DNA from: Selaginella moellendorffii | Lineage: Eukaryota; Streptophyta; Lycopodiopsida; Selaginellales; Selaginellaceae | NCBI RefSeq assembly: GCF_000143415.4 | Contig: NW_003314280.1 | Coordinates: forward strand, 2,029,549 to 2,093,548 | Direction of reading: 5' to 3' | Length of the DNA stretch: 64,000 bases | Shown: positions 10,837 to 22,590 of the stretch, piece by piece | Layout of the letters: each line of letters starts with the position of its first letter | Position numbering within the stretch: position 1 is the stretch's first letter | Program-made: the position numbers and the translations under genes | The notes under the pieces: model-generated | What the model saw: the letters and a program-made list of their open reading frames with translations, nothing else | What the model was told of the DNA's origin: nothing | Databases searched by the model: none

Positions 10837-12789
10837 TCACTCTACCTCTCTACTAGAGCTTTGGTGGAAGTGGTGACTGTGGCTCTGGCTTGATGACCCT
10901 CCTCCATGAAACATTGGATCCAGCTGCAAGAGCTGCGGAGGGGTGGGCGATCCTCCAGTTGCTGTTGCTCCTCCTCCCACGGTAGCAGCGGCAGCAGCAG
11001 CACCACCACCACCTTGCTGGAGATCACCCAGGCTGGTCGTGTCGCCACTGATGCTTCCACCAGCATCAACGCCGTGATCTTGCAACACTCCCTTAAAGAT
11101 CCGGCCCCCTATTCGGACCACTGCCTGATACGCAAACTCGTCCTCCCCACCGTCCTCCACGCTCGTCACCTTGACGCACTTAAAAACCGCCTGGGCTCTC
11201 ACCTCCGAGGGCAAGCTGCCTGCATCTGTCGCAAACAAATGCAAAGCTGAGTACGGATTATATGTTCAGTTCATTCATTCATGAATTCATGAATTCAGAG
11301 AGCAATCTTATGCAAGCTTTTCAGTTCGGCAGCTGCTCTCAGCTGCATGGAGCATTCAATTGCCCGGAACTTAAGGTGCTTTTGGTGACAGACAAACCTG
11401 ACTAGTTGGCTGCAGTAACACTTTGGTTTCTCTTTTTCCCCTTGTACTCTGATTGCTGAGAGCAAACAAGAGGCAAGGTCCTTCAGAGATTCCTCACGCT
11501 CTTAGGCCACGCCTGCCTATATGCATCCCTAGGTTACAATGCCGTCGTGAATGATGCATGCACTGCCCAGGAAAAAGCAAGCAAATGGCAGTCGCTTCGA
11601 GAAGAAATAGCGTACCTTGCGGCTGCCTGGCGTCACTGTGAGGGGAATTGGAGGTGTTGGTGGTGGTGGGGGTGACGGCGGTAATATCCTCGTCTAAGAT
11701 CATGACCTGCTCGGCCGAGGATTGTTGGTGTTGCAGCTGAAGCTGTTGCTGCTGCATGGCAATGACTCGGTTCCGCTTGGATTTGGGACGGGGCTGGCCC
11801 GATGCGACGGCTGCAGCCTCGGCGAGCTGCCGCTCTCGTCGCTTGGCAGCCGGGACCCAGGTGCTCCTAACGTGTGTGGAGCACTCAAAACCTCGGCTCT
11901 TGCAGCAAGTCCGGCACCTCTGGTACACGCAATCCTTCTTGGCCTGGTTGCCGCATTCCTTACAGGTGCTGCTCCCGCCGGCGCTGGCCGTGCTGGAGCT
12001 GCTTGCCAGCAAATTGTGCTGCTGTTGCTGCCCAGCTTGTTGAAGCTGCTGGTGGAGCTGATGATGCTGCTGCTCGTGCTGGAGAATCGGCTGCAAGCCC
12101 GATCTGTGGAGCTGAGCAACAACAGTGGGAGAGTCTGGCCTTTGGTGATGAATATTCTGCTGTTGTTGATGATGCTGTACATGCTGTTGCTGCTGCTGCT
12201 GAGCGTGTTGCTGCTGCTGCAGCTGAAGCTGGTGCAGTTGATGAAATTGCGCCAGCTGCTGGTGGTGGTGGTCGGGCCATGAACGCTGCTGGGGTGCTAA
12301 GAGGTTCATACCTCGCACGTTCATATCCAGGGTGTTGGGTTCGTCGGATCTGCTTGCCTGCGGCTGCGGCCTCGCCATATGCTTGGGAATTACGAGACCC
12401 GCCGTCTCTTGCTCTTGCCTTGCCGGCGAATCGCGCAAGCCATATGCCACTGGACCTGAGCTGAAATGCGGAGGCACCCCTCCTGCAGAGCGAGCTGCCC
12501 CAGGCCAGAAGAATCCCCCTTCCAGCACGTGTTGCTGCTGCTGCGGATGTGCCGGTGGCTGCCTCGAGCTGGGGATCGACTCGTAAGGCAATCTGTTAAG
12601 CTGGTAGAATTGGTCGTGTTGATCTCTACTAATCGCCATAGCCACGGGCAGTCGGCTGCCCATGTACGAGACGAAGGTGGGGGGAGCAGCCCGACCTTGT
12701 TGCTCTTCCAGGTCCAGAGACAAGGATTGCTGCGGTTGCGGTTGCGGCTGTGGCTGCTGCTCCGAGGATGATCGCCTGCTTGCAGACAT
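10837..12789 (-). CDS. SHI/STY/SRS-family zinc-finger transcription factor
   Basis: Two exons: 12789-11616 and 11225-10837. The donor is CAAG|GTACG and the acceptor is GACAG|ATG; the junction restores [11 protein letters not shown]. Family members are plant transcription factors that promote auxin biosynthesis and organ development. The RING-like zinc finger begins [17 protein letters not shown] and continues to the conserved [15 protein letters not shown]. The second conserved domain is in exon 2 ([17 protein letters not shown]) and has IGGR where the family usually has IGGH. The N-terminal half is Gln/His/Pro-rich, coded by CAG/CTG-type repeats. Start choice: 12789 is the first in-frame ATG, but the frame stays open without ATG upstream to about 13108. 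A TATA box lies at 13149-13156, so the N-terminus may be wrong or begin in another exon. Confidence 0.9.
11990..12290 (-). repeat. Polyglutamine-coding trinucleotide-rich stretch
   Basis: Dense CAG/CAA codons (CTG/TTG on the plus strand) encode runs of Q, H and L within the SHI-family protein. Such stretches are length-variable and could differ between alleles. Confidence 0.8.
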
Positions 12790-13108
12790 GCCGACGGGTT
12801 GATGATGCCCAGCAGCGCAGGGCGTCGAGGAAGAGGGATCCCTGCCGACGATCAGGAAGGGGTCCTTGTGTGAGGACGACGAGGACGACGACGAAGACGA
12901 CGGCCCAGCAGGCGCTCCTGCAGCACTGAAATGCTGCTGAGCTCCAAAAATGAATGGGAGGGCCGCTCCATCGCTGCGTTGGGTGGCCGTGAAGAGGTAA
13001 GCTCCATGGAAGCGATTGTCGAGAGCGCGTCTCCAGCTTTCGTCGCCTTCACCTCCTTCTCCTCCTCCTCCCTCTGCCGATGAAGTCCCAATTTCGTCCC
13101 GTGGTAGC
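12790..13108 (-). other. Open, protein-like frame upstream of the SHI-family ATG
   Basis: In the same frame as the ATG at 12789 there is no stop back to a TAA near 13112. The implied peptide includes [40 protein letters not shown], a run of 10 Ser, and HKDPFLIVG. The composition looks coding, but there is no in-frame ATG. A separate ATG-started frame (13091-12852) overlaps it and would act as an upstream ORF. Possible reasons are an unseen upstream exon, an assembly error, or chance in a GC-rich leader. Confidence 0.45.
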
Positions 13109-13148
13109 CTTTCTTACATGTATGAATCTTGCTACAAGCTAGCTTTTG

Positions 13149-13156
13149 CTATATAG
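13149..13156 (-). promoter_or_regulatory. Probable TATA box of the SHI-family gene
   Basis: CTATATAG lies about 360 bp upstream of the ATG at 12789 in GC-rich sequence. Transcription would start near 13120, giving a leader of roughly 330 nt that contains an upstream ATG frame. This is a motif match only. Confidence 0.4.
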
Positions 13157-16100
13157 CTTCGCGCGCTGCTGGCTCGGAATGACTCCCCGTGTTGCCATGG
13201 ACACAGCTCCTCCATTTCTCGTCCATCTCTCCGCCGTACAGCCCACGGGCACGAGATTATAGACGTCCGAGGCAAATCCATGAATCCGTTTGCTCTATTC
13301 CTGTGCTAGATCGATGCAAATCTGGTGTCGCGTTTTGGATTTCGTTAGAAAACTTAAGAAGATATGTTAGTCCAGAAATTTTTCCAGCGAATTTGATCAG
13401 TCGATGGTGGGAGTCGTCACGCTAGACGCGGAACAAGAATCGCTCGCCTAGATCTCTACCTACGCTAGAACATTGCAGCCATAGCTATTCTACCACAATG
13501 AACTCTACAGTAAAACGGAGGAACGAACAAACGAATGTAGGCATCCATGCCTCTCTTTGCCATACGACCGTGTATGGGGGGGGTCCTGTCTACGTGGCTT
13601 ACATGATTGGATGTGAAATGGATGTGTTGAATGAATGCTTTGGCTGGGATCCAGTGTTTATACGTTTCTTTTACCTTTGTTTTCCTCTCTTTCAATGCTC
13701 GAATTGACTGAAGGATTACATGGACTCGAGTCAAGAAAGGCGGTCTGTCTGTATATAGAAATTTAAGAGCAGCTTAGAGGGTGTCTAATGATCCGACCAC
13801 ATTGGAATCTTATGCCTTGTTTATCAAAAGTTTGGTCGCTGCAAGCAAAGGCTGGTTTTTTCCACGTTTTGTTTAGAGAGGCCAGAGTCTTCCACGCTCC
13901 ACAAGTACGTTATGAGAGGGTCTACATGCACCAACTTCTTTTCTTCCAATGTTCCAAGGAAGGCGACGACTGTTTCTCTCAATCGATTCATTCAATTCTT
14001 TCTCTCGTATCGTTTAGATTGAAATAAGAGTTGTAAAATTCCGGGGTGGGCTCCCGGCCCATATGCGCCGACCACATTGTCGTTACCTGGTGATGGATCA
14101 ACCGCACTTACCAAACTGCCTAAGCTAGCAGTGTGCTCGCATTTAGAGGCCTGATCAAAGGAGCGGGAGGTATTAGCTTTTGGCCAGCTCTTCTTGATGC
14201 TTTCAGAGAAGAAACCAAACACACCAAGGCAAAGCGAAAGTAGACCACGATATCAAGGAAAACGATGTGCCAATATTGTTTGATTTCAAAGCAGAGAACT
14301 GTTTATAGCAACGTTGGAACATGCTCCTTTCAAAGAAGCTTCCATATTCGATACATACAGAGATAGATGATCTATACAGATGAGGAGACTCGTCCTTGTC
14401 CGCCTTACATTACAGCACATCCAGATCGGATGAGAAAACAAACAACAAAAATCAGGTTGTTAAGTTGCACTCCAGCTATAGTTTTTTCTTCTGATATAAA
14501 ACAACCCAGGGATAATCTCTCTCAATCACTTGCCAGAATGACCCTTGTGCCGAATTGTGTCATGGACCACACCACACCAAATGATTCTTTGAGCATGAAA
14601 TGCTGTGGGAGAGAAGGAAGAGAAAACAAAAAAGTCTTGGAATCACACAGCCTTCAGGTTGGAGGGGACCAGCAACGGGACAAGGCGAAAACAAAGGTGG
14701 TGGAGGTTCGGCGGAAAAGTGTTAGAGCTGCGTTGCCCTTTGCATCAAGTGCAATCCAATCCTCTCTCCTTGAATCCCCCCGGACCACTAGAACAAGTCT
14801 CGATTCACGAGAGCAGCGCAAGGACGGCGCAACTTGGGTGTGTAAATTAGTCGACTGAGTGGAGGTCCTCGGCGCCACGTACGGTTTTGTGTTTGTGTCA
14901 GCTTTGGCTTGCTTCCATGCATTGGCGATCATGCATGCCCATGCATAATGCATGGCTGGATCGGATCAATCGCTTTTGTCATCCAATTAATCCGCCAGAT
15001 TTGCTCTTCCAAATCCCGGACTTGATCATTACTGACCATATCAATCATCAAAACACATGCTCCATAGAGTCCCTCGTCCCCCGTTGCGCTGAGTTAGTTC
15101 ATCGCTTTGCGTTTCCAGAGTCCGTGTGGCTTTGCTAAAACCCTCCGGAGGAGCTCTTACGCTCTGTTTCATCACCAGTTCATGATTCGCTTGCAATCGC
15201 AGCAAGTTCAGGCTTTTGTGGCATGCGTTTGTTCCCATCCCAGTGTAGATTTTCGATACAAAGCAGACCTCCCAACTTTTTACATATGACTATTTAAATT
15301 GTGTGTGTGTGAGTCTGTGTCTCAATCTGATCAGATCAGAGCTGAGCCTGGCAGCAGCCAGTGCTGGAGCCTGGACACTGGTATGCTGCTGCTGATCAAG
15401 AAAGAAAATTCATTCTTTCAGAGGCACTGTTTTTGTTGCTGGCTGCTCTCGACTTACTGGGGCATATTTTCTCAATGGATCCTCCCCCGCAGTAAGGACG
15501 ATCAAATCATGACATGCGCGCATTTATGACGCATGAACAGTGATTCAACGTATGGATGGAAGCAAGGACACGGCAAAATGTCCACAGAGATACGGTAACC
15601 GGTAACAAGTGTTCAACAACGTATATAACACCCTGAGACGCAATAAGATTTGCTTTTGCAAGAGAGATGAGAGGCATAAGGTCTAAGTCGCTTTCCCTCG
15701 AAGAGTTAGCAGACCGGACAATTTACAAAACTGGGATCCTCTCCTCTCGTGTAACTTCCTTGAATTTGTGGTGTGCAAGGGTGTTAGTTGGCTGTCTCTG
15801 TTACGGTACTATACTTTCCTATTGACACTACGGAAGGACTTGTCATATCTCCTCCCCGCTGGAAGTTTCATCAATGTATTCAAGTGATTTCTATCAAGGT
15901 TATACAAGATCATCGGATGATCATGGGTTTTTGAAAGAAGAAGAAGGAAAAAGATTTTATGGTCACCGTGGCGTACTTTGTAAGCGTTCAAGATATCCTC
16001 CAAAAAGAACGATCCTTTATGTCATGTCCAACTTGGCTACATGTATATACTGCATGAATCTAAGGAGCTCTTTGGCTCATAATTCAGACCAGCAACCACA

Positions 16101-17440
16101 GCCAGCGACAGAGTCAGCCGGCAACAGCAACACACACGAGTATATGGCCTGTAAATTTCCTGTCAGGAAGGAAAACACAAAAACAAAAAATCAAAAAAAT
16201 AAAAATAAAAATAAAAAAGATGGGGAGACAATGACAATCCCGCATCAGTCGGTATATAATCTCATGTTTTTCTTTCTTCTTACTTTCTAAAGAAGAGCCA
16301 TGCCAGGCCAGCCTTTTGAGCCAGGGGAAGAAATATACACTGTGTCTCTCTTTTTTAATGTAACTCGATCCTGCCTGCTACTTTTGTTTTGGAGTGCAGT
16401 CAGTGAGGAGAGGCTCTGTCTTTTCATACATCAGTGTTGTAGTGCTACAGACAACAGCGCCAAGTGGATCGAGATATATATGTTGGTGTTGTTAAGCTTG
16501 GAGCGCCTTTGTGGCGGTCGTATAATATACCACCACTATACTATACTATATTGGTCGTGCTATACTGACATACTCCAGCCAAGAAGAGCTGACTTCTCCC
16601 CCGATCTTTTGTTTCGTGGTGGTGTTGGTGTTGTTGTTGTTGCTCAAATTGGTTCTTAAGGATCTGGTTCTTATTGTTGTTGTGTAATGCCACTGTCGAT
16701 ATCATGCTGAGAACTTAAAGGAACTCCACTCTCCTCCCATTGTTTTTACTGTTTAGACTTTCTTCTTTGCTTGTCAGACACAGGCAGAGACGCACCATAC
16801 ATTACTTGGAATAAAAATGCAAGAAAAAGGAGAAAAAGTTTTTCACGGTGCTGTTGTGTCGTTGTCCGGTTTGCTCTCGAGATTCCTATTTCCTTTTGTG
16901 CAGTCTTCTGCTGAATTGCAATCGGAGGTAATGCTGTCATCACCTTCACAGCTTTGAGTAAGTAGCCATTGTAAATAACATATAGCTTTCACTGCAGGGA
17001 CAAGCTTCCAAGAACAAAATGCCTACATCACTGGAACATAGAGTTGACCTCTTCCATGTACTAATAATAATAATACCATGACGAGCATTTTGTCTTTGAG
17101 AATTTGTCTTTGAGTAATGGTGCTGCATGCAAGTATGCATATTCACCAAGGCGGTCACGCTCTTGCTGCGAAATCTAATCAAGCTCATGTTGTCTTGAGA
17201 AAATATTGAAACTTCGTCTACTCTTGGGGGGAATTCATGCGGCATATACTCTATACGTATGGTCTCACACGTTCATGCCTCAACCCAAAGATCATGACGG
17301 GTGACGGTGGATGCTAGTGAGGAGCATTATAAAACTTCAGGTTGCCAGAGAAGCAGTAAAGTTTGAAGATAAGGGCGTTACTTGTCCACAGTTTGGGGCA
17401 AGTAGAGTTCTAGAAAGAAATCGAAAGAAAGATGAAAATG
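13157..17440. other. 4.3-kb gene-poor region upstream of the SHI-family gene
   Basis: Only short, unrelated reading frames occur on both strands; none carries a recognisable domain or convincing splice pattern. There are GT and GTT microsatellite-like patches (15300-15312, 16620-16645). Against gaps of about 100 bp elsewhere this is long. I infer cis-regulatory sequence for the developmental transcription factor, or untranslated or noncoding transcripts. Confidence 0.5.
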
Positions 17441-17713
17441 CTATTTGACGATGATCTTTAAGGACAAGTGTCGGAAGTGCCAAATGAATTGCGTTTCTGC
17501 TGGGAATTGCAGATGCAATAGCGGGGTCCTGAATCTCGGCCGCCACTCACCAAGGACAAAGATTTCGGCACTCCCCAAGGTCCACGAGGGGGATCGGGCA
17601 GTGGACTTACAAGAGCGCTCCAAGATCCACGGTATCACTTCCGCAGGTGTGTCGCCCTTGATGCCCACGGTAAGGACGTCGAAGTTTGCGAGCGGGATCA
17701 AAACGGTGGGCAT
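17441..17713 (-). CDS. Unrecognised small reading frame
   Basis: The minus-strand frame starting MPTVLIPLANFDVLTVGIKG has GC-rich third positions, unlike the sequence around it, and contains two donor-like GTAAGT/GTGAGT sites. This suggests that only the first 50 codons may be exon. I recognise no family. It lies head-to-head with the SEC12-like gene and may be a fragment or the first exon of a small gene. Confidence 0.25.
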   Translation of the reverse strand: MPTVLIPLANFDVLTVGIKGDTPAEVIPWILERSCKSTARSPSWTLGSAEIFVLGEWRPRFRTPLLHLQFPAETQFIWHFRHLSLKIIVK

Positions 17714-17834
17714 GAATTTCGATCTGCCGTACTTCTAAGGCAAGGTCATAATTTTGGAGGTGGTGCTTTTTTCCTCCGGTGTAAACTTAGCTTTTAAAAG
17801 GTAAATCCTTAATCTGCTATTTTTTCTTCAGGCC

Positions 17835-19308
17835 ATGGAGAAGGAGTTGAACGCGCCTGTGCTTTGTGCTGCATGGGCCAAAAACGGGCATATAATCTGC
17901 GGTGGTGGAGGTGGCAATCGACACATTGGAGCCGCCAACTTTCTTGTTGTCTTGAACTTTGACGCTGATTCCCTGCGCCTCAGTGATCCGGTTAGTTTTT
18001 GTACACAAATACTCCGTAATTGATCTCTTGGTTTCTGTCTAGCTCTATACGTTTGACACGGACGATGAAGTTCCCAACATTTTGGCCGTCCATCCCAACG
18101 GAACCGACTTTATGTGCTCCTTCATTGCTAACCGAAGGCAGACCGATTTTTCACGATTATATGTTGTGGTCCTACTGATCTTGTACAGACACGATGGAAA
18201 ATTGGAGATTTTGAGGCTCTTTTGTGACGAAGAGGAAGGGAAGCGTATAGAAATTGCTGCTGATAGGGAACAACTTCAAGCTTTGAAACATGTCAACGAG
18301 CAGTCCGCCTTGAAATTTAGTCGGGATGGGAGCTTTCTCGCAATGGGTGGAAAGGTACCACTTTGCCATCTTTCCTTTCTTGTTTCCAATTGAAGCTGGT
18401 TAGAACGGGCATCTGCAAGTCTTCGAATGGCCTTTGCTAAAGCTTGTTCTTGACAAGCCGCACAAGGCAGACAAAGGGATAAGCGATCTGGATTTCAGGC
18501 AAGCAGTTTGATCATCAACTTTCGATTAAGTTTTCTCTGTTTTCTAAAATGTTAGCTCGGATAACTCTTGTCTGGCGGTGACGGTTGATGGGCGAGCTTG
18601 CGAGCTATGGGATCTCACAAAGAGGTCCCAAATAAGCACGATTCCTCTTCCTGGAGCAACGTTTGGCCGCTTCTCTCTAGCCGATACAAACCTTCTCCAT
18701 TTGGTAGCCCAAGGCAAGTTTTTTTCTCTTTCCATCCGTCTCTTTTCATGTCAATGATCTAACTTCCAGGTCAAATCATCACCTGGAACACCGTAACGTC
18801 TAAGCGTGTCCGAGGGGCCAGAACTTGGGGTGGCAATTCGGCCATTGCTGAGATGCAAAACGGATGCTTGGCAGTGTAAGCTTTCCGTCACCCTTTAAAT
18901 TCCATGGTTACTTACAGCAATGCTTGCGCAGTGGAAGGCCTTCAGGAGCAGTGACGCTTCTAACAGAAGACTTGCAAGGTTTCTGGCAATACAGACCCCA
19001 TAAGAAGCTCGTGTCTTCCGTACAGTTCTCGAGTGACGATAGGTAGCTACGACTGTTTGAGATATAAACTCACTCTGATCTTTGTTCTTGTTCCTAGATT
19101 TTTGCTCTCGGCTAGCAAAGACCACACTGTAAGAATCACTCCTAATGACAGAGGTTGGTTTCACATTGCTTGAATTCTTTGAATTGCAGTTGTCTGAGAT
19201 ACGTGATCTTGTTTGTCTATAGGAATGGTGCCCGACCTTCTAGCTGCAATATTCGCGATTGCAGCCACCGCGGGTATCGGGGCGCTTTGCGTGTACTTAC
19301 ACCAATAA
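17835..19308 (+). CDS. SEC12/PHF1-like WD40 protein with C-terminal membrane anchor
   Basis: Predicted ER guanine-nucleotide exchange factor-like protein. SEC12 activates SAR1 for COPII coat assembly, and the plant relative PHF1 promotes ER exit of phosphate transporters. Exons: 17835-17990, 18043-18354 (with a possible 52-nt GC-AG intron at 18137-18188), 18404-18498, 18556-18713, 18770-18875, 18932-19042, 19098-19153 and 19223-19308. The spliced protein has a Gly-rich N-terminal loop (CGGGGGNRHIGAAN), AVHPNGTDFMCSF, GGKNGHLQVFEWP and WD-like blades, and ends in a hydrophobic anchor (LLAAIFAIAATAGIGALCVY). This matches SEC12 topology with an almost absent lumenal tail. The introns after 18498 and 18713 use GC donors. 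ATG 17835 follows a good acceptor (TTCTTCAG), so a noncoding first exon is likely. Whether it is SEC12 proper or PHF1-like cannot be decided. Confidence 0.85.
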
Positions 19309-19465
19309 GAGAGTATATTCCGGTCCGAGGATATTCCCGGCGTGATGCTTGTTAGGGTACACGTGGCCAAAAGGTTTAGCAATGTTCGCTTCGAGGAGGG
19401 AGGCGGAGCGCTGATTTGAGAGGAGAGAGGGCGAGTTCCATGTGAAGCGTGAGTGCTTGCAATCT

Positions 19466-21058
19466 ATGCCTGGACCGCGCATTGTCTCATCGCTGCCTGG
19501 TTTCCCAATCTCTAGCAGTGGCAGTAGTTCATTCCATCCCTCGCATTTCTCCAAGTCTTCCGCGCCAGTGATTTTTTGCCGCAGGCGCAGGCACGGCGCT
19601 AGCTCGAGAGGCAAGAAGAGGAAAGGTACATGCGCTTGCTTGACTGAGCTGCCGGGCGTGAATCCCTCTTCCTTGGTGGCAGCCGCCTCGTCTGGATCCA
19701 TGGAGCCGGCTCCGTCCTTGTATCCCCTCCACCGCTGCAAGATCATCCACCTGGTAAGCTCACATCTTCCATCCAGAGCATCGCGAAAGTTTTGGATTTC
19801 TTTCTTGCAGGTGAGACATGCGCAGGGATTTCACAACGTTGCCGGTGAGGCGGATTATCGTGCGTACGAATCCTACGAGTTTCTCGATGCGAGTCTCACT
19901 CCAATGGGCTGGGATCAAGTAAAGTTCTTGTGGCATAGCTTTTCCAAGATCCTTCTTTTTCTTCTCTCTTTTGCAAAGGTTGCGAGGCTTCGAAAGCATG
20001 TCATGACTTCTGGGATCAAGGAGGCTCTTGGATTGGTGGTTGTCTCTCCGTTGACTCGGTGAGTGGATTTTTTCCTTTGGTTCCCTGGCGTAATATAAGG
20101 TGGTCTTGTACAACTCCGGCGTGGGTATTGATTTTCAGAACCATGCAGACAGCAGTGGGAGTTTTCGGTGGGAGCGATGTGAAAGACGGTGTGAAAGAAG
20201 AGAATCCACCTCTGATGGCCGAGGGAGTCGGGAAGGCTCAACACGCGGCGATTTCCAGCTCGGGCTGTCCAAAGTTCGTAGCAGTCGAGTGGTGTAGGGA
20301 GCATATGGTAATGCATTCCACCGTAAAGTTCCTTTGGTTTTTTCTCACACAATCTTTTCTCTTTCTTTGTCCAGGGCATTCATCCTTGTGACAAGCGTAG
20401 TCCTATCCGGGACTATAAGAATCTGTTCCCCGCAATTGATTTCTCGGAGGTAAGAAGTAGCTTTGTTGACAAGAAGGGGATCCAAACCTTGTTTTGTTCT
20501 CCAGATAGAAACCGACGAGGATACGTGGTGGAAGTGTAGCTCCAGAGAGACTTCCGAGGAGCTCCATGCTCGCGGCAGGAAATTCATAGAGTGGTAATTC
20601 TGTTGCGCCTCCGGAAGTTCTCTCACTCGCGATTTCTTTCAGGATACTAAATCGCGACGAGAAGAGAATAGCCGTCGTCTCGCACAGCAGCTATCTGATC
20701 CACCTCCTCGAGTTGTTCGGCGAAGATTGCTCTCCACTCGTCCAGCAAGAGATTCGCTCGCCGTAAGCTTTGAACTTTTCGTGTTTTCTCTGACTGAATC
20801 CTTTGCACTCGATGTCTAGTTACACCAATTGTGAGCTCCGGACGGTCGTGCTCGCGGATAGAAGGCGAGTATTCTTCTACTTTTGTTTCTATGTTCTCAA
20901 GTTTTCCTCGGTTGTGTAGAGCTACGAGCAAGATTGCGGCGTCTAGTGACTTCCCTGGAGGTGTTCCAGAAGGACCCAGTGCTGGCAGTGATTTGGCGGA
21001 TGTGATCGAAGATACTGGCAAGGAGCTAGAGGATGCTGTTGAAAATGGATCTCTCTGA
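19466..21058 (+). CDS. Phosphoglycerate mutase-like protein, plastid-type N-terminus
   Basis: Histidine-phosphatase superfamily, plant phosphoglycerate mutase-like subgroup. These proteins resemble cofactor-dependent mutases but are probably phosphatases; the substrate is unknown. Nine exons: 19466-19753, 19811-19918, 19979-20058, 20139-20307, 20375-20449, 20505-20593, 20643-20762, 20820-20864 and 20920-21058. The catalytic motif VRHAQGFHN spans the first junction. The second histidine is in VVSHSSYLIHL, and PGGVPEGPSAGS is near the end. The intron after 20864 is GC-AG (GAAG|GCGAGT). The first 70 residues are rich in Ser, Arg and Lys with few acids, like a chloroplast transit peptide, and the tandem paralogue lacks them. 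It starts 157 bp after the SEC12-like gene. Confidence 0.88.
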
Positions 21059-21195
21059 GCTCCATCCACATTTCTCTCTTTTATATTTTTTCTCACTCTG
21101 TCGAGAGTACTACTATAATCAAGCCACAAAGATTTGTCCATAATTTGTCCTATGCTTCAGTGTTACATAGCCTGGGTAGGGCTCTTAGGAGGAGA

Positions 21196-22503
21196 ATGGA
21201 GCAAGGGCCGACGCTCCTCCCTCTCCAGCACTGCAAGATCATCCATTTGGTAAGCTCCCATCTCTTCTCGGCTTGCGTTTGAGCTTTGTGTGTGCTACAA
21301 CTACAAGGTGAGACATGCCCAAGGATACCATAACGTTGCTGGAGAGATCGACATGGCCTCCTACAATGACTACGCTCTGCTGGATGCTAGCCTCACACCC
21401 AATGGCTGGAACCAGGTAGATCTTTCTCTTCGTCCCGGCAAGCAAATCTTTTTCTTTCTTGTTGCGTGCTGTTTGAAAGGTTGCACGACTCAGGAAGCAT
21501 GTCGTTGATACTGGTCTCGGCAGTGGCATTGAATTGGTAGTGGTATCTCCTCTTACTCGGTAAGACCAGGACAGCCGTGCCCTTCTTTCAAGCTTTCGAT
21601 CTTGCTGACAGAACTTTGCAAACTGCTGTGGGAGTTTTTGGAGGTGGTGAGTTCGTTGATGGCGAGATTGCACCACCGTTGATGGTGAATGGAGTGGGGA
21701 AGTCTCCTCATCCAGCAGTGTCGAGTGCACGGTGTCCTCCGTTCCTTGCACTGGAACTTTGTCGAGAGCACACAGTTAAGCTATTCTTTCGCGCTCCTCC
21801 TTTTGCATAATTTCTTTTCTTTTCCTCGAGCAGGGAGTGCATCCCTGCGACAAAAGGAATCCCATCAGCCGGTACAAACTCGAGTTTCCAGGAGTAGATT
21901 TTTCCGAGGTCTGACTTGTCTCTCCTGCTTCGCGATCATCTTTGATTTGCTTTGTAGATCGAGACTGACGAAGACGAGTGGTGGAATGCTGATATCAGAG
22001 AGCCTGACGAGGACCTCTGCCAGCGCGGTGTAGAATTTTTAAAGTGGTAAGTGATGCGAGAAAAGCTATAGATCTCTACCTGCAGAACGGAACTTGTTCT
22101 TCTTTGTTGCACAGGCTCCTCCGGCGTGACGAGAAAGAGATCGCTGTTGTCTCTCACAGCGGCTTCTTGACACACATGGTCACCTTGTTTGGCGACGACT
22201 GTGGAGATACTGTCCAGCAAGAAATCCGATCTCGGTATGAGCTCAACTTTATATTGCTTTTTGACTAACGTACAAACTTGACTTTAGATTCGCAAACTGC
22301 GCTCTAAGAACAGTGATCCTGACAGACAAGAAGTAAGTGGAACCACGTTTCCTTGAGATTTCACTTGCTTTTGTCTTGTGGCTAGTGGTTTCACGAAGAA
22401 GCCATCGCAAAGTATCAACTTTCCGGGAGGAGTTCCACCGGGGCCGAGCTCTGGCAGCCACCTCAAGGACAAAATCGAGAGAAGCCTCTCCCAGAAGAAT
22501 TAA
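21196..22503 (+). CDS. Phosphoglycerate mutase-like protein, tandem paralogue
   Basis: Tandem duplicate of the gene at 19466-21058, with matching intron positions. Exons: 21196-21249, 21308-21415, 21480-21559, 21612-21774, 21834-21908, 21958-22046, 22115-22234, 22288-22332 and 22386-22503. Catalytic segments are VRHAQGYHN and VVSHSGFLTHM; the second His is followed by Ser-Gly, as in typical members. The protein begins MEQGPTLLPLQHCKIIHL with no leader, so I infer a cytosolic location. All introns seen are GT-AG; the equivalent of the paralogue's GC donor is GT here (GAA|GTAAGT). It ends 87 bp from the convergent STAR1-like gene. Confidence 0.9.
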
Positions 22504-22590
22504 AGTTTCTTCATATAAATCATAAAGAAAAGCACTGCTGGTGCTGATGCAAGTTTTTTCTCTAAAAAACTGGGAATGGTGGAGGATGAT

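Noticed and set aside
11722-12771. Several plus-strand frames rich in Leu and Cys opposite the SHI-family gene
   Set aside because: They are antisense shadows of the CAG-rich exon; low complexity and no domain.
14367-16659. Frames of 60-163 codons in the region upstream of the SHI-family gene
   Set aside because: No domain, no consistent splice sites and composition like noncoding DNA.
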